Source of the DNA: Phycisphaerae bacterium
GTDB taxonomy: Bacteria > Planctomycetota > Phycisphaerae > UBA1845 > Fen-1342
Assembly (NCBI GenBank): GCA_017999985.1
Contig: JAGNKU010000001.1
Span: 115,321 to 179,320 of the forward strand
Direction: 5' to 3'
DNA: 64,000 nt
The translations under genes were made by a program, and so were the position numbers. This document shows positions 20,201 to 25,885 of this stretch, piece after piece. How positions within the stretch are numbered: position 1 is the first letter of the stretch; every line of letters begins with the position of its first letter. The notes beneath the pieces were generated by a model that saw nothing but the letters and a program-made list of their open reading frames with translations, was not told the DNA's origin and did not search any database.

Positions 20201-20511
20201 CGGCTCGTGGCGGTGGGGCGGCGCGCGGGCGGCGTGGCGCGCTGCGGAGTGGGCTTGGGCTCTACGTGGCCGCTGCGCTCCTTCTCTTCCTGCTCGCGCT
20301 GCATCTGGTCGCGGAGCTTCAGCAGTTGCTCCAGGGCGGCTTGCGTGTCGGTGGGCTGGTCCGGCAGCGGCGGCTCTTCTTCGAGCCGCGACTCCGGCTC
20401 GACCGGATCCGGCTCCGGCGGCTCCTGCGCCAGGGTCGTGGGAACCCACAGCAGCCCCGCGCTCCCGAGAACCAGACCAAGCAGCCGGCACAGAGTTGTG
20501 CGCCAAATCAT
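8284..20511 (-). CDS. gspD: Giant secretin (GspD/PilQ family) with about 37 N-domain repeats
   Basis: This 4075-residue protein starts with a signal peptide (about residues 1-29, ending TTLAQ), then a Pro/Glu-rich linker to about 185 and an N0-like domain (about 187-280). From about 285 to 3735 the chain is a series of diverged secretin N-type repeats of roughly 90 residues, each marked by a strand motif such as ADxRTNSLIV, then a helix ending LD. I count about 37 such units. The outer-membrane secretin domain follows at about 3735-3990, with the hallmark PLLGDIPGLGLLF, and a short acidic tail. Usual GspD/PilQ proteins are 600-750 residues with three or four N domains. Gly/Pro/Gln-rich linkers break the repeats near residues 1485-1670 and 2560-2740. 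The start at 20511 has GGAGAGG seven bases upstream. It sits between the PilO-like and lipoprotein genes of the secretion operon. Confidence 0.95.
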   Translation of the reverse strand: MIWRTTLCRLLGLVLGSAGLLWVPTTLAQEPPEPDPVEPESRLEEEPPLPDQPTDTQAALEQLLKLRDQMQREQEEKERSGHVEPKPTPQRATPPARRPTATSRPTLPPPAKSGELSLEERKARALASTQRSGANGRGEPPTVPADFVGPPESLAGPAATAPAPHAEVPEPETPEEPEKLTRRPSTEDDGEWFNFNGMPWEDVLAYFVQRIGKPLLDEGTVVIGGELTYVSDRKFTKQEALDELNLILHEKGYRFVEEEYHVYIVPLSEMPQHVDLQLVFPTVDAFERANPRDMEYVTVYYQVKDRSAQTIVDAFGDTLPDYTRLTAMADSNQIKIVALARDVRRFMVLQERIDIAPNDPREMRIFEIKTNAMDIEQRVRAFLNIGGAQQVPQIRMVPDPRTGRPVAQPVAAPAASGSTEVQMVADERTNTIIVKAMPDQFAQIKMLIDTLDIKPEIGEFKTVVVEILHADATEVANLLNQILQQEQGQQRTPNWQMQQQIRQQMLMQQRNRRPGQPVPPVQPTPAVQAGGVSPEEIFTEGIFERAKKTIRLVADTRTNSLIVYANDDGLKRVRELLETIDKPLPDTYQTFTLQYAKVADVTNLVTQIAQGMSQTGGRAGRSATIVPDEVSNTFHVIADREEMERVGRLIQQLDLPSPELERHVVELKQLRPSQVAQMVQALLGAGGSPAVTPLPGGRGRMPGMSRSTAAQSSTYQVIPLDEAQILIVLCMPEDWAKIEDTIKMWDENVVSNTPELETFPITKGNAANIAATLANFYRQYEHPVLGRSTVAIQAEGDSVMVFAIKPAREEIGALIRTLDVEDATDKVEILPLVNADAAQIAQQLQSLFMPRGPRGGGTAPLIMVESVTNSLIVQAERADMDKIKNFALEIDQKIALQSTERRFYTMQYAQPAEVAAAVQNIFGGRPAGRGAAAAAQIRALAAGAQVIVEAPKDKFATIEGFIKELDDPKGNEIKVVTLDVPGADVNQVAQNLTAAIRPLQRPGRPAASFIPDPTSDRVIVTATTDLLPKITELAAQLTTGVEEVLPVTITPKYADPNQLAQMIQAMFRPLGGRSAQQEVQVSVSNGMLVLRAPKKKLEQIEELVAAVDSQDTTGVQVKTYDLKVLNALQVQAQVQLFLAQLKKNVKAGQLAPGAFAEPTTNTLVVLAPPDVMPVLDGLIQELEGKTPPTGKVESYTLKFVRADQVANNIDAMLKAKVAEREGVKKTTLQTAVFSDATGNRLFVFAPDEYQELAAKLVEMVDAEPVSGDIVHIITLENADATQMAQSLTQVVAGRTGGAAGRGGTANVRIAADAGSNAVILAGMAKDLAEVEQWITELDGQSVRVPELQTFKLKHANATDVEETLKQLFPAGGRNVGDAVTVTADDYSGKLIVTANKRKMRQVETYIAELDRAPAEGEEDWLTGGRQIYLVDINRGSASDIAWDVRDLLPDEDRGGPSIESDWFDEYLIVKCRPTEFPQIEKLIRQFESRAKPELVVRTYRPRGSTDQAALVQWLKARGEEVEIVEPAAKPTLPPIVRDVWEDGEEPEAVKERREKQEREKHERGGRKASSFQSALPLSDILLDEIEAEIGGDQPPSGRVTRRWAPESDDALTVVPAAYQEPPAKAPTTAPQVTPGEVTDAGSYGQRVESPFEKTQVKLIPQPDGSFLVTGPRDKVDDITKALDVLQEDLAVGEVIRIFRFKYGDVTAAAEILSMMFDVQQRQIVIQQPQQPQRGQQGQQGRPGEDGRNQQQGMFDQLRGMVGGQQQGGKAGRGGQMRIATDPGHNYLIVKCDEADIPEIHRLLRELDIPPGEVQVKVFQLKNLNAEETCENIKDVLGISKVQQRRSGLPAGARGRGAMQPGGQQAQLLEMLQQQLVSVPGVEGGAKVERVEIVPNGVTNSLLVSSPPEVMELIERVIGELEELEGRDIVGIHYFPLQKARVDDVLPLLEEVFEAVSGGGGGGGGGRLRGMPGGGGGGSPAALGPVKVSADPRTNTIIFMAENKDVPAVEAHIKALDIEGPVAESEMYVCQYGDAEAIVSALEPIFGGGEGVGRGRRGGGAATGSAGTDVRLVAEPATNTILVWGPRDKRDVIFQKIEALDKLVQREIREIPVRFADAAKLADKLWEVFGDGAGGQAARQGGRRARQAAAGGTGAMSSGRVMILGDKAAKKLLVRAPDQIFTQIEDLAVTLDQPSADMQLKRFQLKYADATTVVESVKQALTEYLQLAKAQGDETDIEAFTAVPDPRTNSITVVGSDKTFLFVGEVLAAVDVETPADQKKEFRIFMLEKADAVTVAEAINGYATGGADTGGGQRGGRRGGGGGAAAAGARELNVLAVAEEATNSVMVIGRREDIDVVESTVINKLEDSLSDRYRIETVAVQNVSPSEIVNFIWQFIDQGAAAERGGQGGGRGGAKGAESAGPQIVPNDSAKTLVVRGTKRQIDDVRELVTRFDDKAIVQANIEVIQVPYGQDAARLATEVERIVNENERSDADRTGRYARQVTVGSDEYTNSLIVGGERTLFAQVKTIVDQLGEIRSPNVVTQVIQLRNLSAQDAQKVIDEMQKNAPAGGRSGTTGARRSGAGSRSPSVSPPSGGGQRQQRSTTPRQGGTRRSSGGGGAVLPTPELDLDRAPLMPKSLAWVEPYIALTPISSWIRFVLADDVFGDTQDEPPPRPRRQPPTTRPATEPLPESPPAARAQVLDEVEAELAGTQPAEEAQPFSDDLSGVTGALRGEVAANALDSQRIMITGDAADVEFIARILSMMEQTSAVALVQVFTLQEAKAATLAPIIDKSVKAWIDARTSQPGPQDKFSVNAEARSNSLIVSAAEPIMEKIAELVERLDVKKGGGGTEVKMLALQHIRAAEAAAILRPTIERYNTMNDVPKESQASIDPIDRDNSVMIIGTPKDISEIEGWLKALDVELTEEQKDSGFVSTDAILVQLKNGQAEDVAKVINEMIKAELEAAQSGGGDKKTAGKPFVKKIRLRLGEQEFSELDLERPIRLIAEKGTNSLLVFSSKQNNVALSEMITVFDALPIGAETDVKAFVLKHAKAESIATLLEETFKDKSYLNRPTEGDGKGLQKGVMPPVPPGVAAKGLPYPLVVQHDVRSNTVLVIGRKDAVLLAGGLVTELDRPTLEVGMKPFVVQLKNAQAAPLEEKLKKLLDDRMKALGGDKDAGRDTAVIYSDERSNKLIVLATEDVYDMVEDLVLQLDASDKYGIVDIRYRRLQHADAVKLQNMLEETFKSRLDADKKINKDATDSLTILADTRSNSLLLTGTRDYLQDAEQLINDLDRQFDGTVVFHARKVKLNSAPNIASLLKEMVEKALTQKDTKLSGTPIHVAADPVSDSLLLAAAREDMEILERWVDILDRPSEVGRNIKIIPLRRAVAEEVSKNVQDIFKKQGGSQTGGEIDVTVTADKTTNSVVAFGPATLLNDIETFVRQLDDTTSLKGTVVRIFKLQQAAAEDAGDLLGRVLELRGGTVGGTGGSGGGGSGSTKEDAKQVMLIFQKQHPDLGLETLRAVRSDIVVIADARTNSLVVTAPPESMPLMESLVAAVDVPPQDAKIRVFRLRNADAESLVKNLEALFQRRATGGTGRGGTAESERVLTVGEGLGGEGGRQEIAFATDVRTNSVIAAGTPGYLDLAEKLILELDTTEIPNRLTHVYSPKSIKAEELAPTIKEFSDAEQQRLQDIGQDVSIGVKQERQVTAIASKDANRVILDYDPRFQDTVMNVVRELDQPPPQVLIQVLIVEVTMDNALDLGVEFAFQDLQWTKAGPNDTTTYDYVGGTDLGAAGSGLGGFSFTITGADFNFLFRTLQNEGSLNVLSRPQIIAMDNQEALIEVTNDVPYVTGTSTTTGGQITTSVARENIGIKLTVTPQINPDGFVRMEIDQEVSDFTGSTVDVGQGVTAPVFFRRQAKTNVMVKDNETVVLGGLITSRTENREQKIPLLGDIPGLGLLFRNQNDTANRTELLLVMTPHVVRTVEDYRALSVTERDNMEVIPTETLTDTLMQGLRVEPEPVLPPARAAEDAVPVIRRETPAAQPVEGEYGPVRPTLRPEPTPQKVNEDSYDVPVSMRTR

Positions 20512-20718
20512 GCGATCACCTCTCCGCTCATGCCAAAACAGCCTTTGCGGCTGTCCGGTACGCATTCCCGCCGGACCCGGGCCGCGCCCGCCAACAGCGC
20601 GCGGGCCCCCTGGGCCGCGAGGTCCGCTATTTATACCCGCAAACCCCCCGGGGGTGGCAGTGCAAAAAAGGGTCGCCGGCAAGTTCTTTGACGCCCCAAC
20701 ATCCTTGCTCATGGGCAC
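20512..20718 (-). promoter_or_regulatory. Spacer before the giant secretin gene with possible internal promoter
   Basis: This 207-base gap is by far the longest in an otherwise tightly packed operon. On the minus strand it contains a run of six T (near 20664), a C5G6 inverted run (near 20645-20655), and a TATAAATA box (TATAAA at 20630-20635) about 120 bases before the start codon. No good -35 lies 17 bases upstream of the box. It may be a partial terminator followed by a separate promoter for the secretin; the evidence is weak. Confidence 0.3.
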
Positions 20719-21873
20719 TTAGACGCGGGGGCCCGACGGCCGGCCGACCGGCCCCGCTTCAGGTTGCAGGAACGCCCGCTGGAAGGCCTCCCAGACCTCC
20801 GGGTGCGCGTCGGCATTGAGCACCTCGCGCTCGGCGAACTTCCTGCCCAATGCATAGAAATAATCCCTGCCATTGGCGCGCACGACAATGCCCTCGGGAA
20901 CGACCAGCAGCAGCGTCCCGTCGTGAATCGGCTGGTCGAGCCGATACTCACTGAGCGGCTGATCACGATGCGCCTCGTCCAGCACGTACGCGATCAGCTC
21001 ACCATTCAGGCGCGTCGTGCCGCAGACGTACTTCTGGGCGTCCGGGTCAGACTTGGGCGGCTCAACGATGGTGGCACGCGGCTCATCAACAACCGCCGTC
21101 TTGGTCTCCGGCTCCGGCTGCTTTATCGCGACCCGCGGCGTGTAGGGCACGAACAGGCTGCGCTCGAAGATCGTCTTGTACGCCGGCAAGTCTTCCGCCA
21201 GGCGCCCGCGCTCCAGCTCCGGGATCTCGTCCGGCAGCACGGGGTGCCCCATCATCGGCAGTCGCGGCAGGACCAGCGCGACGGCGGACACGTTCAGCTT
21301 CAGCTCCGGTCCGTCCGGACCCGTCGCCGCCTCGCGCCGCGCGGCACCGCCCCGGCCGGGCCGCGTGCCACCCCCGCGGCCGCGCGTCGAATTCACGTCG
21401 GCCACCACGGCCTGCTCCGCCGAGATGCGGACCTTGTCCAGGCGCGCCAGGTAGTCGCGGCGATAGAAGTCGCATAGGAAGCCGACGATCGCCTTCAGGG
21501 AGCCGCTGGCACTGATCGTCAGCGGCACGCCGGTGGACTCGTCCTTGTAGCGCACGAACGCACCCGGGCTGACCTTGGCGCTCTTGAGGCCGTGGCGTTC
21601 GAGCAGCATGTGCATGTCTTCGCGGAAGCGGCGCTGCGCCTCCTGCGGGTCCGCTGAAAACGTGCGGCTGGTCAGCTTTTCCCACTGCGCGTCCACCGAC
21701 TGCAGGTTCCGCAGCTCGGCGCGCAGGTCCTTCTGGCGTTTCTGTTCGTCGCCGATCTGCTTCTGGATGGCCTTGTAGGGCTCGACCGCCGTCCAGCGGA
21801 CGATCATCGCCAGCGCCAGCCCGCTGAGCGCCCCGCCCACGCAGATTGCCAGAACTTTCTCGCGCCGCGTCAT
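20719..21873 (-). CDS. PilO/GspM-like inner-membrane assembly protein, possibly with a PilP/GspC-like C-terminal part
   Basis: The 384-residue protein has one N-terminal membrane span (about residues 7-26), a coiled-coil (KAIQKQIGDEQKRQKDLRAE) and a ferredoxin-like periplasmic domain typical of PilO/GspM. After a Gly/Arg-rich linker (about 165-185) there is a second periplasmic domain around residues 280-360 (YVCGTTRLNGELIAYVLDEA, then LLLVVPEGIVVRANGRDYFY) that has the look of the PilP/GspC homology region which contacts secretin N0, but this is only by appearance. GGAG lies seven bases before the ATG. It is encoded 15 bases after the PilM-PilN fusion, in the order expected for pilM-N-O-P-Q clusters. 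Confidence 0.75.
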   Translation of the reverse strand: MTRREKVLAICVGGALSGLALAMIVRWTAVEPYKAIQKQIGDEQKRQKDLRAELRNLQSVDAQWEKLTSRTFSADPQEAQRRFREDMHMLLERHGLKSAKVSPGAFVRYKDESTGVPLTISASGSLKAIVGFLCDFYRRDYLARLDKVRISAEQAVVADVNSTRGRGGGTRPGRGGAARREAATGPDGPELKLNVSAVALVLPRLPMMGHPVLPDEIPELERGRLAEDLPAYKTIFERSLFVPYTPRVAIKQPEPETKTAVVDEPRATIVEPPKSDPDAQKYVCGTTRLNGELIAYVLDEAHRDQPLSEYRLDQPIHDGTLLLVVPEGIVVRANGRDYFYALGRKFAEREVLNADAHPEVWEAFQRAFLQPEAGPVGRPSGPRV

Positions 21874-21888
21874 GAGCTTGCTCCGCGC

Positions 21889-23520
21889 CTACAACCGTCC
21901 CAGCGTGTTGAGCCGATCCTTGCGCTCCTTGGCCCGCTTGGCCGCCCCCTCCCGGAACTCGAGCAGCTTGCGGAGCAGCACGCGGACATCGGCCTTGCCG
22001 TTGAAGCGTGCCGCGTCGGGCACCGGCGTATAGGCGCCCTGCGAGGCGTCGTACAGGCGCTCGCCTTCCACCTCCAGCGCGTTGAGTGCTTCCACGTATT
22101 TCGTCGGCACCTGCCAGTCAACCGTGTAGAGGTTGCGCAGCGTGATGCCCGGCGTCCGCGAGATCGTGTCGAGCTGGATCTCCTGCACCACCATCTTCTC
22201 GTTCGGCTGGTTGCCGAGCGTCCCGGCCGCCTGCACGACGTTGAGCAGCTCGTCGGGCCAGACCGCTTCCACCGCCCAGTCGCTGGCCAGATCGATCCGA
22301 TTGAGAATCTTCTTCTTCTCGGCCACTTCTTTCTGCAACTGCTTGTTGCTGTCGCGCAGGCGGTCGCGCTGCGCCGTCAGCGCGTGGAACTGCCTGCCCA
22401 CCAGGCCGCCGACCGCGATCACCACCATGAGCGCCGCCAGCACGCCGATGCGCGCCCGGCGCTGCAGCGTCTCGCGCGACGACACCGGCCGCTTGGGGTT
22501 CAGAAAGTCCAGCGCCAGCGCGCCCTCGCGCCCCAGTCCCCACGCCAGGCCCAGCGCCGCGGAAAAGGAGCGCAGCTTGGGCGACTCGGCCGGGTCCACG
22601 CCCAGCGCGCTGGTCGGATCGTACAGGGTGACGGGCAACCCGAGCCGCTGCTGCAGCCGGTCGGCCAGTTGCGTCTCCACCCCCGTCCCGCCGGCCACCA
22701 CCAGCTCGTCAACCGTGGCCTCCGTGTCCGTCGCCCGATAGGCCTGCAGCGTGCGCGTCGTCTCGACCAGCAGCTCGTTTACCGCCGCTTCAATCGCCTC
22801 GTCCGAGCTCTCCAGATCGCTCAACTCGGCGATCGCAGCGACGCGCGAATCATCGTACGTGCCCGGATCGCCCGGCGGCAGCGGAACGTTCACGTTTGCC
22901 GACCGCGCAAACAGCAGCGCGTCGCCGAACACGACGTCGATCTCCGTCGCCGACGGCCCGACATCCAGGAACAGCACCCGCCGCGGCGCCCCGCCCCGCA
23001 TCTTGTGCACGCTGATCAGGTTCGCGTACGGGCGCAGGCCGATGCGCGCCGGCGTCAGCCCCGCCGCCTCGCACGTCAGCCGCACGCGGTCCAGCGTCTC
23101 GACCGTCACCGCCGCGAGCAGCACCTCCGTCGCCTGCCCGGCCTCGTCGCGGTTCATGATGACGAAGTCCACCGCGGCCGAGTCCAGCGGGAACGGCAGC
23201 TCCTTCATCGCCTGGAAGCGGACCGCCGCGGCCACCTCGTTCAGCGGCGTCGGCGGCAGCGCCAGGCGATTGATGACCGCCCGCTCGCGCGGCACGTCCA
23301 CCACGACCGTCCTGTGGTGCAGCTTGTGCCGCCGCAGCATCGCGCGGATGAACCCGCCCATCGCCTCCGGTTCGTCCGGGTCCACGGCGTTCGGCAGGCG
23401 ATGAGAATGCGCATCTTCCAGGACCGTGCGGTTGGGGCCCACGCGCGCCACCACGATGCGCAGGGAGCGCTTGTCCCAGTCGAGACACAGGGCTTTGCGA
23501 CTCAGCTTGATCACCGCCAT
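21889..23520 (-). CDS. gspL: PilM-PilN fusion (GspL-like) inner-membrane platform protein
   Basis: The 543-residue protein joins a cytoplasmic actin-like PilM domain (about residues 5-340: KALCLDWDKRSLRIVVARV, VLFLDVGPSATEID, ELVVAGGTG) to a PilN-type part with a single membrane span (about 357-378) and a coiled-coil plus periplasmic domain (378-543). This is the layout of GspL, although the sequence is closer in style to PilM and PilN. PilM binds the N-terminal tail of PilN and, through the ATPase, couples the motor to the periplasmic platform; the fusion makes that link covalent. It lies 14 bases after gspK and 15 before the PilO-like gene. Confidence 0.85.
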   Translation of the reverse strand: MAVIKLSRKALCLDWDKRSLRIVVARVGPNRTVLEDAHSHRLPNAVDPDEPEAMGGFIRAMLRRHKLHHRTVVVDVPRERAVINRLALPPTPLNEVAAAVRFQAMKELPFPLDSAAVDFVIMNRDEAGQATEVLLAAVTVETLDRVRLTCEAAGLTPARIGLRPYANLISVHKMRGGAPRRVLFLDVGPSATEIDVVFGDALLFARSANVNVPLPPGDPGTYDDSRVAAIAELSDLESSDEAIEAAVNELLVETTRTLQAYRATDTEATVDELVVAGGTGVETQLADRLQQRLGLPVTLYDPTSALGVDPAESPKLRSFSAALGLAWGLGREGALALDFLNPKRPVSSRETLQRRARIGVLAALMVVIAVGGLVGRQFHALTAQRDRLRDSNKQLQKEVAEKKKILNRIDLASDWAVEAVWPDELLNVVQAAGTLGNQPNEKMVVQEIQLDTISRTPGITLRNLYTVDWQVPTKYVEALNALEVEGERLYDASQGAYTPVPDAARFNGKADVRVLLRKLLEFREGAAKRAKERKDRLNTLGRL

Positions 23521-23534
23521 ACACTCCGCCGGCC

Positions 23535-25013
23535 CTATTGGCCGGTCACCATCACCGTATCGTCATCCACGCGCCACGCAAAGCCCAGCGCGGTCAGATC
23601 GCGCCGGTAGAGCACCTGCGCCAGCGAGCCGCGCAGCTCGATGATCCACTCCAGCCGCTGGGCCAGCTTCGTGTGGTCGCCGTACCCGACGATCTCCACG
23701 TGGAACTGCAGCGCCTTGACCGTCAGCTTGTCCTTCAGCGTGGCCAACGTGCCCGCGTCCATCGCCCCCGAGCTGACCAGCCAGTCCAGCGATTTCAGCG
23801 CGTCACCGCTCTGCTCGCGCCGCAACGTGACGATCGCCTCCGCCGCCTCGGGCGGCATGCCGTCCAGCGCCTTGAGCACGACCAGCGGCGCCGTGTTAAC
23901 GTTGACGCGTCCGATGAGCGTTTGCTGCCCGGTCTGCTGCTGCTGCCCGCCTGGCGGCTGCGGCCCGCCGGTCGTTTCCTCGCCACCTTCCTCCCGCGCA
24001 TCCTCTTCCTGCATGCCGGGCTGCCGACGGTCCTGGCCGGCCTGCCGCCCCGCCCGCTTGTCCGCCTCCTTGTCGGCATCGGCGTCCCCTTCTTCGTTCG
24101 CTTCGCCCTGCTCCTCCTGTTGCTGTTGCTGCTGCTGTTGCTGTTGTTGTTGTTGTTGTTGTTGCTGCTGTTGTTGCTGCTGCTGGCTGGTGCCCGGCTC
24201 GCGCGACCAGATCGTCAGGTACGCCGCGACGCCACGATTCAGCAGGCCGTCACCATTGTCGTACGCGGGGAACGACGCATCGCCGTCGTCCTCGTTCGGG
24301 TCGAGATAGCCGTTGCGGTTCGTGTCTTCGCCGTACAACATCGCCGCCGTCCAGCCCTTGACCAGCAACAACTCCTCCAGCGTCTCGAAGGGACCATTCT
24401 TGGTCAGATACGCGGGCTCGAGCGTGTTGTAATACTCGTTCTCCGCCCCGCCCGGCCGCGGCTCGTCGTCCTCGTCCCGCCAGTCCAACAGCGCCGCGAT
24501 CAGCTCCGGCGCGTTCTGCACCTGCAGGTCCAGCAGCAGCGGCGTCAGCAGCGCCTCGAGCTCCGTGTCCGTCGCCGCATTCAGGTTCAGCTTGCTCGCT
24601 TCCGGCGTCACGCCGTAGCGCAGCGTGTCCGGCGGCCCGTCCAGGTTGTCTGCCACGACGCTGTAGCGCCACGCCACCGGCGCCGCGCCGGACTCGAGCA
24701 ACTGGGTCCGCGAACCCATCTTGGTAACCGGGTCGTCCTCGCGCAGGTAATCCTCGGCCCACACGAGCGCGTGCCGGAAACGCTCGGGCACGTCCCACCA
24801 CGTCGTCGGGTCGTCGCGGGACGCGCGCAAAATCGTGATCACCTCTTCCAGCCCCGACTCGGCGATCAGCCGCGCCTGCTGCCCGTCGCGCTGCGCCTGC
24901 ACGCCGGAGATCTCGGCGTTCACGAAGAACATGAACCCGGCCATGATCAGCGCCAGCAGCCCCACCAGCACCAGCACCACCGGCAGAATGATCCCGCGCG
25001 CCCGGCCGCTCAC
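23535..25013 (-). CDS. gspK: Type II secretion minor pseudopilin GspK with a polyglutamine tract
   Basis: The 492-residue protein has a short leader and a hydrophobic N-terminal helix (GIILPVVLVLVGLLALIM) followed by the helical GspK region: SKLNLNAATDTELEALLTPL and, after a long insertion, RVNVNTAPLVVLKAL, which are the helix-hairpin-helix-like saposin segments of GspK. Residue +5 is not glutamate, which is normal for GspK, the tip of the pseudopilus. An aspartate-rich loop (EDTNRNGYLDPNEDDGD) looks like a calcium site. About residues 277-299 are 23 consecutive glutamines, followed by an acidic and Gln/Pro-rich linker of about 75 residues. The start overlaps gspJ by four bases (ATGA). GspK is usually near 320 residues, so the extra length is the linker. 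Confidence 0.9.
   Translation of the reverse strand: MSGRARGIILPVVLVLVGLLALIMAGFMFFVNAEISGVQAQRDGQQARLIAESGLEEVITILRASRDDPTTWWDVPERFRHALVWAEDYLREDDPVTKMGSRTQLLESGAAPVAWRYSVVADNLDGPPDTLRYGVTPEASKLNLNAATDTELEALLTPLLLDLQVQNAPELIAALLDWRDEDDEPRPGGAENEYYNTLEPAYLTKNGPFETLEELLLVKGWTAAMLYGEDTNRNGYLDPNEDDGDASFPAYDNGDGLLNRGVAAYLTIWSREPGTSQQQQQQQQQQQQQQQQQQQQQQQEEQGEANEEGDADADKEADKRAGRQAGQDRRQPGMQEEDAREEGGEETTGGPQPPGGQQQQTGQQTLIGRVNVNTAPLVVLKALDGMPPEAAEAIVTLRREQSGDALKSLDWLVSSGAMDAGTLATLKDKLTVKALQFHVEIVGYGDHTKLAQRLEWIIELRGSLAQVLYRRDLTALGFAWRVDDDTVMVTGQ
24117..24185. repeat. CAG/CAA trinucleotide tract encoding 23 glutamines
   Basis: Sixty-nine bases are an uninterrupted mixture of CTG and TTG triplets on the plus strand (CAG and CAA on the coding strand), including seven consecutive TTG. 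A mixture of codons rather than one pure triplet argues for maintained coding, yet the repeat is slippage-prone and its length may vary between cells or assemblies. Changes in whole triplets would keep gspK in frame. Confidence 0.95.
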
Positions 25014-25885
25014 TTGCCCCCTCCCGTCTCCTCCTCGCCGCCGGCGCCCGGCGTCACGGACTGGTAGACCTCCTCCACCTGACTGCCAAGGTTGTTCATG
25101 CGGCTCGTGAACATCTGGTCGGCCCCGGCCAGCCGCACGATCGCGCTGTAATGGTCGGGGTTCGGCACGTCCGGACCGGTCGGATACTGGTCTAGGGGAT
25201 ACGTTTGCAGGTCCTGGTCCTCCAGGTCCTCACGCTTCAGCGACGTGAAGCCAACCGTGATCTGGATCAACTGCGGCAGCGGATTGCCCTCCGACACGTT
25301 CCACGTCGTGTTCCACTCGATGCCGTCAAAGAAACGGAACTCCAGGTAACCCAGCTCCGGCGACCACAGGTCGTGCCGCAGATAGAGCAGGTCCTCGTCC
25401 TCGGGGATCTCCGCCTCGGTGAGCAGCGGGTTGATCGCCCGCCGCTCGGTGCGCAGGATGCCGCCCACCAGCGGCTCGCCGTCCTCGGTCGTCTCCTCGG
25501 GGTCGATCCACAGCGCGTAGGTGATCTCGCGCAGGTCGTGCTCCGGCATCGGCCGCACTTCGGACTCGCGGTAGAACGCGTAGGAGTCCGGGCCCGGCAG
25601 CGGGTTGGTCACGAACGTGATGCTCCGCCGATCGCCGGCGAAGCACGTGATCGGGAACCCGACCTGCTCGCAGCCGATCGCGTTGCGCAGCTCGCTCGAC
25701 ATGCGGTCCAGCACCTGCTGGACAATCTGCGTGCGGTCCAGCGCGGCCGCGGCCTGCTCGCGAATGGCCAGGGTCTGCCAGAAGAACGTCAGCAGCGCCG
25801 CGAGCAGCATCGCAATCAGCGCGATCGAGATGATCACCTCGAACAGCGTCAACGCGCGGGCAACTTGTGGGCCCCGCCAGCTCAC
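25010..25885 (-). CDS. gspJ: Type II secretion minor pseudopilin GspJ
   Basis: The 291-residue protein has a type IV prepilin leader and N-terminal helix (ALTLFEVIISIALIAMLLAA) with glutamate at +5; the residue before the cleavage point is alanine, not the usual glycine. The globular part, with IVQQVLDRMSSELRNAIG just after the helix, resembles GspJ, which forms the tip complex with GspI and GspK. It overlaps gspI and gspK by four bases at either end, so the minor pseudopilins are translated as a coupled unit. The C-terminal 20 residues are Gly/Glu-rich. Confidence 0.88.
   Translation of the reverse strand: MSWRGPQVARALTLFEVIISIALIAMLLAALLTFFWQTLAIREQAAAALDRTQIVQQVLDRMSSELRNAIGCEQVGFPITCFAGDRRSITFVTNPLPGPDSYAFYRESEVRPMPEHDLREITYALWIDPEETTEDGEPLVGGILRTERRAINPLLTEAEIPEDEDLLYLRHDLWSPELGYLEFRFFDGIEWNTTWNVSEGNPLPQLIQITVGFTSLKREDLEDQDLQTYPLDQYPTGPDVPNPDHYSAIVRLAGADQMFTSRMNNLGSQVEEVYQSVTPGAGGEEETGGGK

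Noticed and set aside
14479..20691. A 2070-residue open frame on the plus strand opposite the giant secretin
   Set aside because: It is the antisense shadow of a GC-rich gene: composition is dominated by Arg, His, Leu and Asp, there is no domain, no ribosome site, and it lies fully within the well-supported secretin gene.
24117..24185. The polyglutamine tract as a likely sequencing error
   Set aside because: The gspK frame is intact on both sides, codons are a mixture of CAG and CAA, and the following linker is also Gln-rich, so a real coding tract is more likely; its exact length remains uncertain.
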